This document shows positions 1-6,559 of a stretch of 8,769 nt of DNA, one piece after another; the first letter of the stretch is position 1; each line of letters opens with the position of its first letter. The DNA is taken from contig RFJH01000164.1 in the NCBI GenBank assembly GCA_003694975.1, positions 1 through 8,769 of the forward strand, given 5' to 3'. This DNA comes from Anaerolineae bacterium. GTDB taxonomy: Bacteria; Chloroflexota; Anaerolineae; Anaerolineales; Villigracilaceae. The translations under genes were made by a program, and so were the position numbers. The notes beneath the pieces were generated by a model. It saw nothing but the letters and a program-made list of their open reading frames with translations. It was not told the DNA's origin and made no database searches.

Positions 1-649
1 CGGTGATGAGCAGAAAGCCGATGGGACCGAAAAGGGCGTGCCACATTTCGCCCAGCGGGGGGCCCTGGATGCGCAGGTCTTTTTTGCGGTGTTCTGGTGA
101 AAGCGATTCGGGCAGGAAGAAGTAGATGGCGAGCATGGACAAGAGGGAGAGGGCAGCGGCGAAATAGAAGGGTGCCGAGAGAGAGATGGTGGAGAACAGG
201 CCACCGACGCCGGGGCCGAGGGTCATGCCCAATCCCATGGAGGCGCCGATGATGCCCATGCCGCCGCTGCGGTGTTTCTCTTCTGTGCTGTCGCCGATGT
301 AGGCCATGGCGGTAGGCAACGTGGCGGAGGAGAGCACACCGGCCAGGGCACGGGCCGCGAAGAGCATCCATAGTCGCGTCGAGAGGCCTAACAGAAGCAT
401 GGTGATGCCGTTGCCCAGGACGCCGATCAGGAGGATGGGTTTGCGACCGTAGCGGTCGGAGAGGGCGCCCCACATGGGGGAGAAGAGGAACTGCATGGCG
501 GAATAAATGGCCATCAGGAGTCCCATGGCCACTCCGCTGCCGCCAAAGGCGGTCACATAGGCCGGCAGGAGGGGGATGATGACTCCGAAGCCGATCAGCA
601 TGATGACAAGGGTGAGGAAGAGGATGAGCAGGTTGCGGTTGAATTTCAT
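1..649 (-). CDS. MFS drug-efflux-type transporter (partial, C-terminal part beyond left edge)
   Basis: The frame is open from an ATG at 649 to the left edge, giving 216 codons of an inner-membrane major facilitator. The N-terminus (MKFNRNLLILFLTLVIMLIG) begins with a hydrophobic helix. Motif A, the loop between TM2 and TM3, is clear near residue 60 (GALSDRYGRKP). The TM5 antiporter motif C appears around residues 130-145 (GASMGLGMTLGPGVGG). These two motifs are typical of 12- or 14-TM proton/drug antiporters of the TetA/Bmr (DHA1) type. About half of a usual ~400-residue protein is present. An AAAGGA Shine-Dalgarno at about 655-660 fixes the start, and a dedicated promoter lies just upstream. 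It follows the hydrogenase operon on the same strand after a 150-nt gap, so it is probably a separate transcription unit with no functional link. The substrate cannot be told from sequence. Confidence 0.9.
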   Translation of the reverse strand, partial: MKFNRNLLILFLTLVIMLIGFGVIIPLLPAYVTAFGGSGVAMGLLMAIYSAMQFLFSPMWGALSDRYGRKPILLIGVLGNGITMLLLGLSTRLWMLFAARALAGVLSSATLPTAMAYIGDSTEEKHRSGGMGIIGASMGLGMTLGPGVGGLFSTISLSAPFYFAAALSLLSMLAIYFFLPESLSPEHRKKDLRIQGPPLGEMWHALFGPIGFLLIT

Positions 650-682
650 ACGTTTCCTTTGGATCGGGTTGCAGGCGGCGTC

Positions 683-711
683 ATTATAGGTGGGTGGGGG
701 AAATCTGTAAA
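683..711 (-). promoter_or_regulatory. sigma70-like promoter of the MFS gene
   Basis: On the minus strand, TTTACA (711-706) is followed after exactly 17 nt by a perfect TATAAT (688-683). The predicted start of transcription is near 676, giving a leader of about 27 nt that contains the AAAGGA ribosome-binding site. This argues that the transporter is transcribed independently of the hydrogenase operon that ends at 800. Confidence 0.75.
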
Positions 712-799
712 GCGGGGCGGGGGTTTCCCCATCGGGCGCGCGGCCAGGCGCGGGCGCAGCACGCACGCGTCCGTCCGGGGGCGATGCGGAAATGTCCGT

Positions 800-1300
800 T
801 CAGGAGGTTTTACGCCTGGGGTGGTGTCCCCACTCTTTGAGTTGTTCGATGACCTGTTCGATGAGGGTCTCTACCTGCGCTTCGACGGCGGGGGAGAGTT
901 CCAGGCCGACTTCGAGACGTTCGGGTTGGACACCGAGGAGGACGACGTTTTTGGGGTAGATGTCCTTCAGTTTGGCGGCGAAGAGCATATCCGGGATGCC
1001 GATGTGGTGGGGGGACATTTTAATGGACATGAAGGCGGGCACGTCGTCTCCCTCGAGGCGGGAGAGGTTGCCCGGTTCGCCGCCGTTTTGGACGGCGTCC
1101 ACGAGCAGGAGGTTTTCGACCCCTTCCAGGTAGTAGAGGAGGTCCAGGCCCAGGGTGCCTCCATCCAGGACCAGGACCTCCTCGGGGAATTCGTACCTGG
1201 CCATCAGACGCTCGATGACGTGGATGCCCACGCCCTCGTCGGAGAGGATGCGGTTGCCCACGCCGAGGAGGAGCGTCGTGGCCTGAGGGCGATCTAGCAT
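800..1300 (-). CDS. hybD: [NiFe]-hydrogenase large-subunit maturation endopeptidase (HybD/HyaD family, M52)
   Basis: This 166-residue cytoplasmic protease should cleave the C-terminal extension of HybC after nickel insertion. The N-terminal family motif is G13-V-G-N-x4-D-E-G-V-G. E22, D68 (in LLLVDAV) and H98 (in SPHHIG) match the three nickel-sensing residues known from E. coli HybD (E16, D62, H93). The length is normal for the family. The start at 1300 is chosen because the motif lies 13 residues in. The ATG overlaps the end of hybC (ATGCTAG, 7-nt overlap), so translational coupling is likely. A longer reading of this frame upstream of 1300 is only the shadow of hybC. It ends with TGA, which shows that TGA is a normal stop here. 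It is the last gene of the hyb operon. Confidence 0.95.
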   Translation of the reverse strand: MLDRPQATTLLLGVGNRILSDEGVGIHVIERLMARYEFPEEVLVLDGGTLGLDLLYYLEGVENLLLVDAVQNGGEPGNLSRLEGDDVPAFMSIKMSPHHIGIPDMLFAAKLKDIYPKNVVLLGVQPERLEVGLELSPAVEAQVETLIEQVIEQLKEWGHHPRRKTS

Positions 1301-3051
1301 GAGCCGTTCGTGCGGACGCGGAAGCGGAAGAGGGGGCTGGTGAAGCCGTTGGCGGCTTCGAGGTGGACGTTGTTCAGTTCGCGTCCGGTGCGGGCGTCTA
1401 CGAGGTGGACGCCGCAGGCCATGCAGGGATCGAAGGAGTGGATGGTGCGCAGCACTTCGATGGGCTGCTCCGGGTCGGCGATGGGGGTGCCGACCAGGGC
1501 GGCTTCGTAGGCGCCACGCTGCCCCTTCGCATCGCGCGGAGAGCAGTTCCAGGTGCTGGGCACGACGGCCTGATAGTTGTAGATTTTGCCGTCTTTGATG
1601 TGCACCCAGTGGCCGAGGGAGCCGCGCGGGGCTTCGGTGTGCCCCCAGCCCTGGGCTTCTTTCGGCCAGTTGGCAGGATCCCACATGGCGTTCTCATGGA
1701 TCTTGAAATCGCCACTGGCGATGCTTTCCGCCAGTTCGTCGGTCCACTCGGCGAGTTTTTCGGCGGTGACGACGGTCTCAATGCAGCGAGCAGCAGTGCG
1801 CCCCAGCGTGGAGAAGAGGACTTCCGGCCCGGCGCCGAGTTGATCGAGGACGTAATTCACGACCTCGCGCACGCGCTCATGCCCGCTGGCGTAGGCGACC
1901 AGCATGCGCGCCAGGGGGCCGACCTCCATGGCGTGATCGGAGAGGCGCGGCGCTTTCATCCAGGTGTATTTCTTATCGGTATCCAGGAATTTGTAGGGCG
2001 GTTTCGGGCCGGTGTATTTGGGTCGCGTTTCGCCTTCCCAGGGGTGCTTCGCCTTGCTCTCGTCGTCGTACTCGTACCAGGAGTGGGTGACGTATTCGGC
2101 GATTTCCTTGTGGTCCACAGGATAGACCTTGGAGAGGTCTTTGTTCAGGATGTAGCCGGAGGGCAGCCAGGGGTTGCCATCGGCGTCGGGGAAGTCTCCG
2201 TAGGAGAGGAAGTTCCCCAGGCCGCCGCCGATGCCGGCCCAATCCAGGTAGAAGGGCGCCACGGCAAGGACGTCAGGCAGGTAAACTTTCTCGACGAATT
2301 CTCTGGCCCGCTGGAAGAGGCTCTTGAGGAAGGCGATGGTATCGGCGTTGATGGCGGCCTGGCTGTTGGGGTCGACGGGGGAGGCCATGCCACCCACCAG
2401 GTAGGTCTGCAGGTGGGGGTTCTTGCTTCCCAGCAGAGCGTGAGCACGGATAACGTCCCGTTGCCAGTCGAGGGCTTCGAGGTAGTGCGCCACGGCCATC
2501 AGGTTGGCCTCCGGCGGTAACTGGTAGGCCGGATGACCCCAGTAGGCGTTGGCGAAGGGACCCAACTGACCGCTGTTGACGTAGGCGGCCAGTTTGTCTT
2601 TGACGCCTTTGAAGTAATCCGCGCTCGACTTGGGCCAGTCGGATGTGGATTGTGCCAGTTTGGCGGTGGCTTGTGGGTCGGCATCCAGGGCGCTGACGAT
2701 ATCCACCCAGTCCAGGGCGTGGAGGTGATAGAAGTGGATGACGTGGTCCTGGACGTACTGAATGCCTTCGATCAGGTTGCGCAGGATGCGCGCGTTGTTG
2801 GGGATTTCGATCCCCAGGGCATCTTCAACTGCTCGCACGGAGCAGACGGCATGTACCGTTGTTCAGACACCTCATATGCGCTGCGTGATCGCCCATGCTT
2901 CGCGCGGGTCGCGACCCTTGAGGATGAGTTCGATGCCGCGGAACATGGTGCTGGAGGCCCAGGCATCGGTGACCACACCGTCCTCGATCTGTACCTCGAT
3001 GCGCAGGTGGCCTTCGATGCGGGTGATGGGGTCAATGGCTATTCGGGTCAT
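1294..3051 (-). CDS. hybC: [NiFe]-hydrogenase catalytic large subunit with two in-frame TGA codons at the L1 nickel ligands (recoded; Sec or Cys)
   Basis: The gene encodes 585 residues if both TGAs are read through; E. coli HybC has 567. It holds the Ni-Fe site for H2 oxidation. The start is the ATG at 3051, preceded by AAAGGAGA. The N-terminus shows the family signature DPITRIEGH (residues 7-15) and an RDPREAW stretch near 48-53. L1 then reads Q-R-I-TGA-G-V-TGA-T-T-V-H (codons 60 and 63), where relatives have R-I-C-G-V-C-T-T. Downstream identity is strong and uninterrupted, for example HFYHLHALDWVD, SGQLGPFANAYWGHPA, and VVPSTWNCSPRD. The C-terminal L2 motif DPC543-M-A-C546-G-V-H549 is normal and uses TGC. 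The tail after H549 is 36 residues, against about 15 in E. coli enzymes. HybD should cleave after H549. Seen: the two TGAs and intact flanks. Inferred: selenocysteine, or cysteine by opal decoding. A pseudogene is much less likely. Confidence 0.95.
2829..2859 (-). promoter_or_regulatory. candidate bacterial SECIS: two abutting stem-loops after the hybC TGAs
   Basis: The stronger hairpin, at 2845-2829, is CTGCTC-CGTGC-GAGCAG: a perfect 6-bp stem with a 5-nt loop whose second base is G. It starts 17 nt after the second TGA. The loop G lies 25 nt after the second TGA and 34 nt after the first. Both distances fall in the window of about 16-37 nt described for bacterial SECIS elements, which also require a G among the first two loop bases. 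A weaker 4-bp hairpin (ACGG-TACATG-CCGT, 2859-2846) sits directly before it. The sequence is also coding, so part of the pairing may be chance. No folding energy was computed. Confidence 0.5.
2863..2865 (-). other. in-frame TGA at hybC codon 63, second L1 cysteine position (putative recoded Sec/Cys)
   Basis: The codons are GGT GTC TGA ACA ACG GTA CAT. The TGA stands at the second Cys of RxCGxC, the ligand bridging nickel and iron in known structures. It is nine nucleotides after the first TGA. The following T-T-V-H-A-V-C-S-V-R-A continues the family alignment without any shift of frame. Confidence 0.9.
2872..2874 (-). other. in-frame TGA at hybC codon 60, first L1 cysteine position (putative recoded Sec/Cys)
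   Basis: Read on the minus strand, the codons are CAG CGC ATA TGA GGT GTC. The TGA occupies the first Cys of the RxCGxC motif, which in characterised enzymes is a terminal nickel ligand. The nearest frame-preserving alternative would be a TGC or TGT codon differing only in the third base. Confidence 0.9.
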
Positions 3052-3090
3052 GGTTCAATCTCCTTTGAGTGGGAGTGTGCAATGGTGCTT

Positions 3091-4242
3091 TCAGGTGGTG
3101 GGGGAGGCGTGTCGCTCCGGCAGGAGCCGGAAGTAGTAGGCGATCAAGGCGTAGAGCAGGACGCCGCCGGACATGATGCCGAGTGTGATGGCGATCTCAA
3201 TCCAGTGGGGGGTATAGACGACCGGCGAGGGTTCGGCCAGGCCAATCCAGGAGATGACCAGGCGATTGATGAAGGTGCCGATCAGGGCAAATACCCCGGC
3301 CCAGAAAGGCGCGGCAGAGTGACGAATCAGTTTCGAAAAGAGGATCGCCATGGGGACGAAAACACCGATGATCAACTCGAACCAGGCAAGCAGTCCGTAG
3401 GCATCGGGCTTTAGCAGGAGAGGGACTTCGCCTGCACCCATCCAGTCGCCGGCTTTGATGGCGAGATAGAGCAGGAGGTTGAGCGCCATCGCCTGGCCAA
3501 TGCGGCGGAACAGTTCCCGGTCGAGGGGGATGCCCCTGGCCCTCCAGATGAGGGTGACGGCGATGGCCGTCATGCTCAGGCCGGTGTAGGTGGCCTGGAA
3601 GAAGAAGAGCACAGGCAGGGCAGGCGTCCACCACAGGGGATGCAGTTTGTATGGCATGAGCAGGAAGAGTGATCCCAGGGAGGACTGGTGAAGCGCCGAG
3701 AGGACGATGCCCGCGCCGGCGATGATATAGATGCCGCGGTTGATCCAGCGCGTCGGCGTCTGAATGTTCCACCGCTCCAGGAGGACAGGCAGGATTTCGA
3801 GGATCAGGATGCCGGTATAGAGCGTGACGCACAAACTGATCTCTTCCAGGAAGGAATGCAGGTTGATGTAGCGCGGGTTGAAGATGTTGTAGAACTGGAA
3901 CCAGCGCCCGATGTCCAGGAAGAGCAGGATGCCGACGACACCATACCCGATGACTCCTGCCAGGACGGCGGGGCGGATGACATCGTGGTAGCGCTCACGC
4001 CCGAAGAAGTAACTGATGAGCGAGATGGTGAACGCGGCGCCGGCAACCGGGATGAGGAACAGGTCAATGGAAATCCAGATGCCCCATGGGTAGTAATCGT
4101 TCATGTTGGTTGTGGGCCCCAGGCCGACGACCAGGCGGTAGATGGACAGGCCGATGCCGAGGAGCGTGAGCGCCAGGAGCAGATAAGCCGCGTAGAGCAA
4201 GACGGGCGATGTGCGTTTGAGTTGCTTGACTAGAGTGGCCAT
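3091..4242 (-). CDS. hybB: hydrogenase integral-membrane subunit HybB (NrfD/PsrC family)
   Basis: This 383-residue polytopic membrane protein is close to the ~390 residues of E. coli HybB. About nine to ten hydrophobic helices span most of its length. Examples are near residues 15-40 (LLYAAYLLLALTLLGIGLSI), 55-80, 95-115, and the last at about 345-370. A conserved periplasmic-side stretch WGIWISIDLFLIP follows the first helix, as is usual in this family. HybB anchors the HybO/HybC/HybA module and passes electrons between HybA and the menaquinone pool. The start ATG at 4242 lies inside the end of hybA (13-nt overlap) and has a GGAGGA ribosome-binding site close upstream, so it is likely coupled to hybA. 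The stop is TGA. The large subunit follows after 39 nt. Confidence 0.95.
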   Translation of the reverse strand: MATLVKQLKRTSPVLLYAAYLLLALTLLGIGLSIYRLVVGLGPTTNMNDYYPWGIWISIDLFLIPVAGAAFTISLISYFFGRERYHDVIRPAVLAGVIGYGVVGILLFLDIGRWFQFYNIFNPRYINLHSFLEEISLCVTLYTGILILEILPVLLERWNIQTPTRWINRGIYIIAGAGIVLSALHQSSLGSLFLLMPYKLHPLWWTPALPVLFFFQATYTGLSMTAIAVTLIWRARGIPLDRELFRRIGQAMALNLLLYLAIKAGDWMGAGEVPLLLKPDAYGLLAWFELIIGVFVPMAILFSKLIRHSAAPFWAGVFALIGTFINRLVISWIGLAEPSPVVYTPHWIEIAITLGIMSGGVLLYALIAYYFRLLPERHASPTT

Positions 4243-5096
4243 GTCTCCTCCCAGGCTCCTTTCTTGGAGATCCAGTGGATGGCGACCAGCGCCAGAGGCC
4301 CGCCGATGATGATGCCGGGCAGAACGACCCGGGCCGTGTCCTCACTCAACTGGGGGATGGGTTCCGTCCCCAGGTCTTCCAGCCCTAACTTTTCGAAGGG
4401 GACGGCAGAGAGGTAGAGGACAGATGTGCCGCCGGCGTCGTCTTTCCCGTAGATGTGGTTGACATAGCGGTCGGGATGTTCGGCCAGACGTTTTTCGGCT
4501 TCGGCGAGCAGGTCGGCGCGGCGACCCCAGATCAAGGCGCCGGTGGGACAACGCTCCGCGCAGGCCGGCCCTTTGCCGTCCAGGATGCGGTCGTAGCAGA
4601 AGGTGCACTTGGCGATCTTGGGGATGACCTCGTCCCACTCGAAGCGCGGCACGTGGAAGGGGCAGGTGTACATGCAGTAGCGGCAGCCGATGCAACGACT
4701 CGGGTCGTAGGTCACCGGCCCTTGAGGGGTTTTTTGCAAGGCCTGGACGGGGCAACCGCTCACGCAGGCCGGATGGACGCAGTGCATGCATTGGCGCTTA
4801 ACGAAGGCGTATTCGTCGCCTTCTTTGTAAAGTTGGATCAGCGTCCAGGTATCTGCGCTGAGCGCCTGGGGTGCGTCGTGCAGGCCTTCTGCGTCCGGCT
4901 CCGGCGTGGTGTGGTTCCACTGGCGGCAGGCATTGGTGCAGGCATTGCAGCCGACGCACAGCGTGGAATCGTAGAGCATGGCGACATGATCGTCGGCTTC
5001 GCCGATAGCGGCCTGCGCACGGACGGTAGGCAGGAAGGCGCTGCCTGCGGCCAGTCCCAGGATTTTCAGGAAATCCTTACGACTGATGGTGGACAT
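4230..5096 (-). CDS. hybA: hydrogenase electron-transfer subunit HybA (four [4Fe-4S] clusters)
   Basis: This 288-residue periplasmic ferredoxin-like subunit links the HybO small subunit to HybB. Sixteen cysteines form four cluster sets: C47/50/53/57, C103/106/111/115, C135/138/141/145, and C164/167/179/183, in the usual interleaved pattern of the DMSO-reductase-type iron-sulfur subunits. The N-terminus is Tat-like but carries S5-R-K-D-F-L-K, an Arg-Lys pair instead of twin arginine, followed by a hydrophobic stretch and an A-Q-A-like cleavage site near residue 29. A hydrophobic segment at about 257-275 is a C-terminal membrane anchor, and the protein ends with WPL. An AGGAGG at 5102-5107, overlapping the hybO stop, supports the ATG at 5096. 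All its cysteine codons are ordinary, so the TGA use in hybC is not a general feature of cysteines here. Confidence 0.95.
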   Translation of the reverse strand: MSTISRKDFLKILGLAAGSAFLPTVRAQAAIGEADDHVAMLYDSTLCVGCNACTNACRQWNHTTPEPDAEGLHDAPQALSADTWTLIQLYKEGDEYAFVKRQCMHCVHPACVSGCPVQALQKTPQGPVTYDPSRCIGCRYCMYTCPFHVPRFEWDEVIPKIAKCTFCYDRILDGKGPACAERCPTGALIWGRRADLLAEAEKRLAEHPDRYVNHIYGKDDAGGTSVLYLSAVPFEKLGLEDLGTEPIPQLSEDTARVVLPGIIIGGPLALVAIHWISKKGAWEETWPL

Positions 5097-5105
5097 GGCG
5101 GCCTC

Positions 5106-6227
5106 CTAAGATTCCGTTTCCGGGGAGTCGCCGCTTTCGTCCTCCTGCTCCGGCTTGGTCAGGGCGTTGTAGGCCGCCACGCCCGCCGCGCCGACCGCCA
5201 ACCCGGCCAGGCCGCCCATGAGCGCCGCACTGGCAGGCGCGATCTTCTGCTCCGGCGGATAGACCGGCGCATACGTCTCAGGCGGGGTGAAGCGATGCAG
5301 TTCGGCGTGATTGTAGACGCCCAGTTCCCAGAAATCGGGCTCGGAGCAGCCGATGCAGCCATGCCCTGAGCCGATAGGCCAGTTGGTGCCGTCGTTGTAG
5401 CGGACGGCGGGACAGTTGTGATAGGTGACCGGCCCCTTGCATCCCATCTTGTAGAGGCACCAACCCTTGCGGTGGCCTTCGTCTCCCCAGGCTTCGACGA
5501 ATTCGCCGGCGTTGAAGTGACCGCGTCGCTCGCAGTTATCGTGGATCAGGGCGCCGTAGGCGAAGAGCGGGCGGTGCAGGTCGTCCATGGCGGGCAGTTC
5601 GCCGAAGGTGAGGAAGTGGACGACCGTCGCGGTCAGGTTGACCGGGTTGTAGGGACAACCGGGCAGATTGAGCACCGGCTTATCGGTCACCAGGTCCATG
5701 ACCGAGACGGCGCCGGTGGGATTGGGACTGGCTTTGGGGATTCCACCAAAGGTGGCACAACTACCGACGGCGATCACTGCCAGCGCGTTGGAGGCCGCCT
5801 CGTCCAGGATATCGAGTGCGGTGCGCCCACCGATGCAGCAGTAGATGCCGTCTTCGGCGGCAGGGATGGAGCCCTCCACGATAAGCAAATAGCCTCCCTG
5901 CTCAACCGTTGCTTTCTTGGCTTCCTCGGCTCGTTTTCCGGATGCAGCCATGATGGTTTCGTGATAGTCAACGGAAAGGATATCGAGCACGAGTTCCGCC
6001 ACGGTGGGGCGGGAGGCGCGTAGAAGGGCTTCTGTGCAACCGGCGCAATCCTGAAATTCCAACCAAACGACCGGCGTCCGCTGCGGCGCTGCCAGCGCTT
6101 TCTCGAATTTCTTGGCGTATGAGCGCGGCAGCGCCAGGACGCCGGCCATGAGGGAGCAGAATTTCAGGAAATCGCGGCGCGACAATTCCCTGCCACCCAA
6201 TGGCCCTTGGATACTGGTATCTAGCAT
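5106..6227 (-). CDS. hybO: [NiFe]-hydrogenase small subunit with Tat signal and C-terminal anchor
   Basis: This 373-residue iron-sulfur subunit wires the Ni-Fe site to HybA. A Tat signal is present (S16-R-R-D-F-L-K, then a hydrophobic stretch to about 34), with a further ~12 residues before the mature domain. Proximal [4Fe-4S] ligands are C61, C64, C157 and C191; distal ligands are H229, C232, C257 and C263. The medial cluster has C272, C291 and C294 with P284 in the fourth place, which predicts [3Fe-4S]. A hydrophobic helix at about 332-353 anchors the C-terminus. G63 and G162 occupy the positions where O2-tolerant Hyd-1-type enzymes have extra cysteines, so the proximal cluster should be the standard O2-sensitive kind. 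A strong AAGGAGGT precedes the ATG at 6227. It is the first gene of the operon. Confidence 0.96.
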   Translation of the reverse strand: MLDTSIQGPLGGRELSRRDFLKFCSLMAGVLALPRSYAKKFEKALAAPQRTPVVWLEFQDCAGCTEALLRASRPTVAELVLDILSVDYHETIMAASGKRAEEAKKATVEQGGYLLIVEGSIPAAEDGIYCCIGGRTALDILDEAASNALAVIAVGSCATFGGIPKASPNPTGAVSVMDLVTDKPVLNLPGCPYNPVNLTATVVHFLTFGELPAMDDLHRPLFAYGALIHDNCERRGHFNAGEFVEAWGDEGHRKGWCLYKMGCKGPVTYHNCPAVRYNDGTNWPIGSGHGCIGCSEPDFWELGVYNHAELHRFTPPETYAPVYPPEQKIAPASAALMGGLAGLAVGAAGVAAYNALTKPEQEDESGDSPETES

Positions 6228-6263
6228 AGTGACCTCCTTGCTTTAAGGATGTGGCGCCCTCGA

Positions 6264-6278
6264 GAAGTTGTCAACTTC
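6264..6278. promoter_or_regulatory. perfect 15-bp palindrome upstream of hybO (possible operator)
   Basis: GAAGTTG-T-CAACTTC is a perfect 7-1-7 inverted repeat lying 37-51 bp upstream of the hybO ATG. On the minus strand it includes TTGACA (6274-6269), a perfect -35 hexamer, but no good -10 lies 16-18 nt further on (CATCCT). A regulator binding here would block or sit just after the hybO promoter. No known binding motif is recognised. Confidence 0.4.
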
Positions 6279-6326
6279 GTGCGATTTTTCACAAAAAGGC
6301 CAATTCGGGTAGATTAACGAAGTATT

Positions 6327-6356
6327 AACATACAGTTTAGCACGAAATGACTTCAA
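6327..6356 (-). promoter_or_regulatory. weak candidate hybO operon promoter
   Basis: On the minus strand, TTGAAG (6356-6351) and TATGTT (6332-6327) are 18 nt apart, each matching four of six consensus bases, in the AT-rich core of the divergent region. The predicted start near 6320 would leave a leader of about 93 nt containing the 6264-6278 palindrome. The palindrome at 6374-6399 would be centred near -66, a usual activator position. The match is poor, so another sigma factor is possible. Confidence 0.3.
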
Positions 6357-6373
6357 TAAATCGCTCTTATGAT

Positions 6374-6399
6374 AAATGTCACACAAGAATATGACATTT
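6374..6399. promoter_or_regulatory. 26-bp inverted repeat AAATGTCA-N10-TGACATTT (possible operator)
   Basis: The 8-bp arms are perfect (6374-6381 and 6392-6399). The motif TGTCACA also occurs as a direct repeat at 6377-6383 and 6399-6405, 22 bp apart, on one helix face. The right arm overlaps the -35 box of the plus-strand promoter. The A/T-flanked TGT-ACA arms recall CRP/FNR-family sites, but the spacing is 4 bp longer than a CRP site. The regulator is unknown. Confidence 0.5.
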
Positions 6400-6426
6400 G
6401 TCACAGCGTTGTTGGCAGGCTATTAT
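6398..6426 (+). promoter_or_regulatory. sigma70-like promoter of the prenyltransferase gene
   Basis: TTGTCA (6398-6403) is followed after 17 nt by TATTAT (6421-6426); each hexamer matches five of six consensus bases. Transcription would begin near 6433, leaving a leader of about 127 nt before the ATG at 6560. I see no recognisable riboswitch in that leader. Confidence 0.65.
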
Positions 6427-6559
6427 GCACTCTCTGTACCCCATAAATAAGCGTTGCTGGGTGCCTGGGCAGCCAAACAGGTGATGGCCTATCATCTGAT
6501 TGTGCGATTTGATGATCCCGAAAAAACTGGTACGATGTAATCTGGAGGTCTGGAGCGTT

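Noticed and set aside
1301..1684. N-terminal extension of the HybD frame up to 1684
   Set aside because: The extension is arginine- and proline-rich shadow translation of hybC. The M52 motif begins right after the ATG at 1300.
1363..2520. Long plus-strand open frame (385 codons) opposite hybC
   Set aside because: It resembles no family, has valine- and glycine-rich shadow composition, and lies antisense to a highly conserved gene in GC-rich DNA.
1294..2838. A 514-codon open frame starting with GTG at 2838, which would be the usual annotation of hybC
   Set aside because: It would begin inside the protein, after the L1 motif, without a ribosome-binding site. The missing 71 codons upstream are a perfect HybC N-terminus with its own RBS in the same frame, separated only by two TGAs.
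2820..3051. hybC as a pseudogene or frameshifted gene
   Set aside because: The frame never shifts and no other lesion is seen. Two independent nonsense changes hitting only the two motif cysteines in 586 codons is far less likely than recoding. Sequencing error at both is equally unlikely but should be checked in reads.
2533..3414. Plus-strand open frame (293 codons) spanning the hybC N-terminus and hybB end
   Set aside because: It is antisense to two real genes, has no family resemblance, and reflects high GC content.
6500..6559. Upstream start (TTG 6500 or ATG 6512) for the prenyltransferase
   Set aside because: No ribosome-binding site precedes them, and the family N-terminus does not need the extra residues. 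The ATG at 6560 is preceded by GGAG-type sites.
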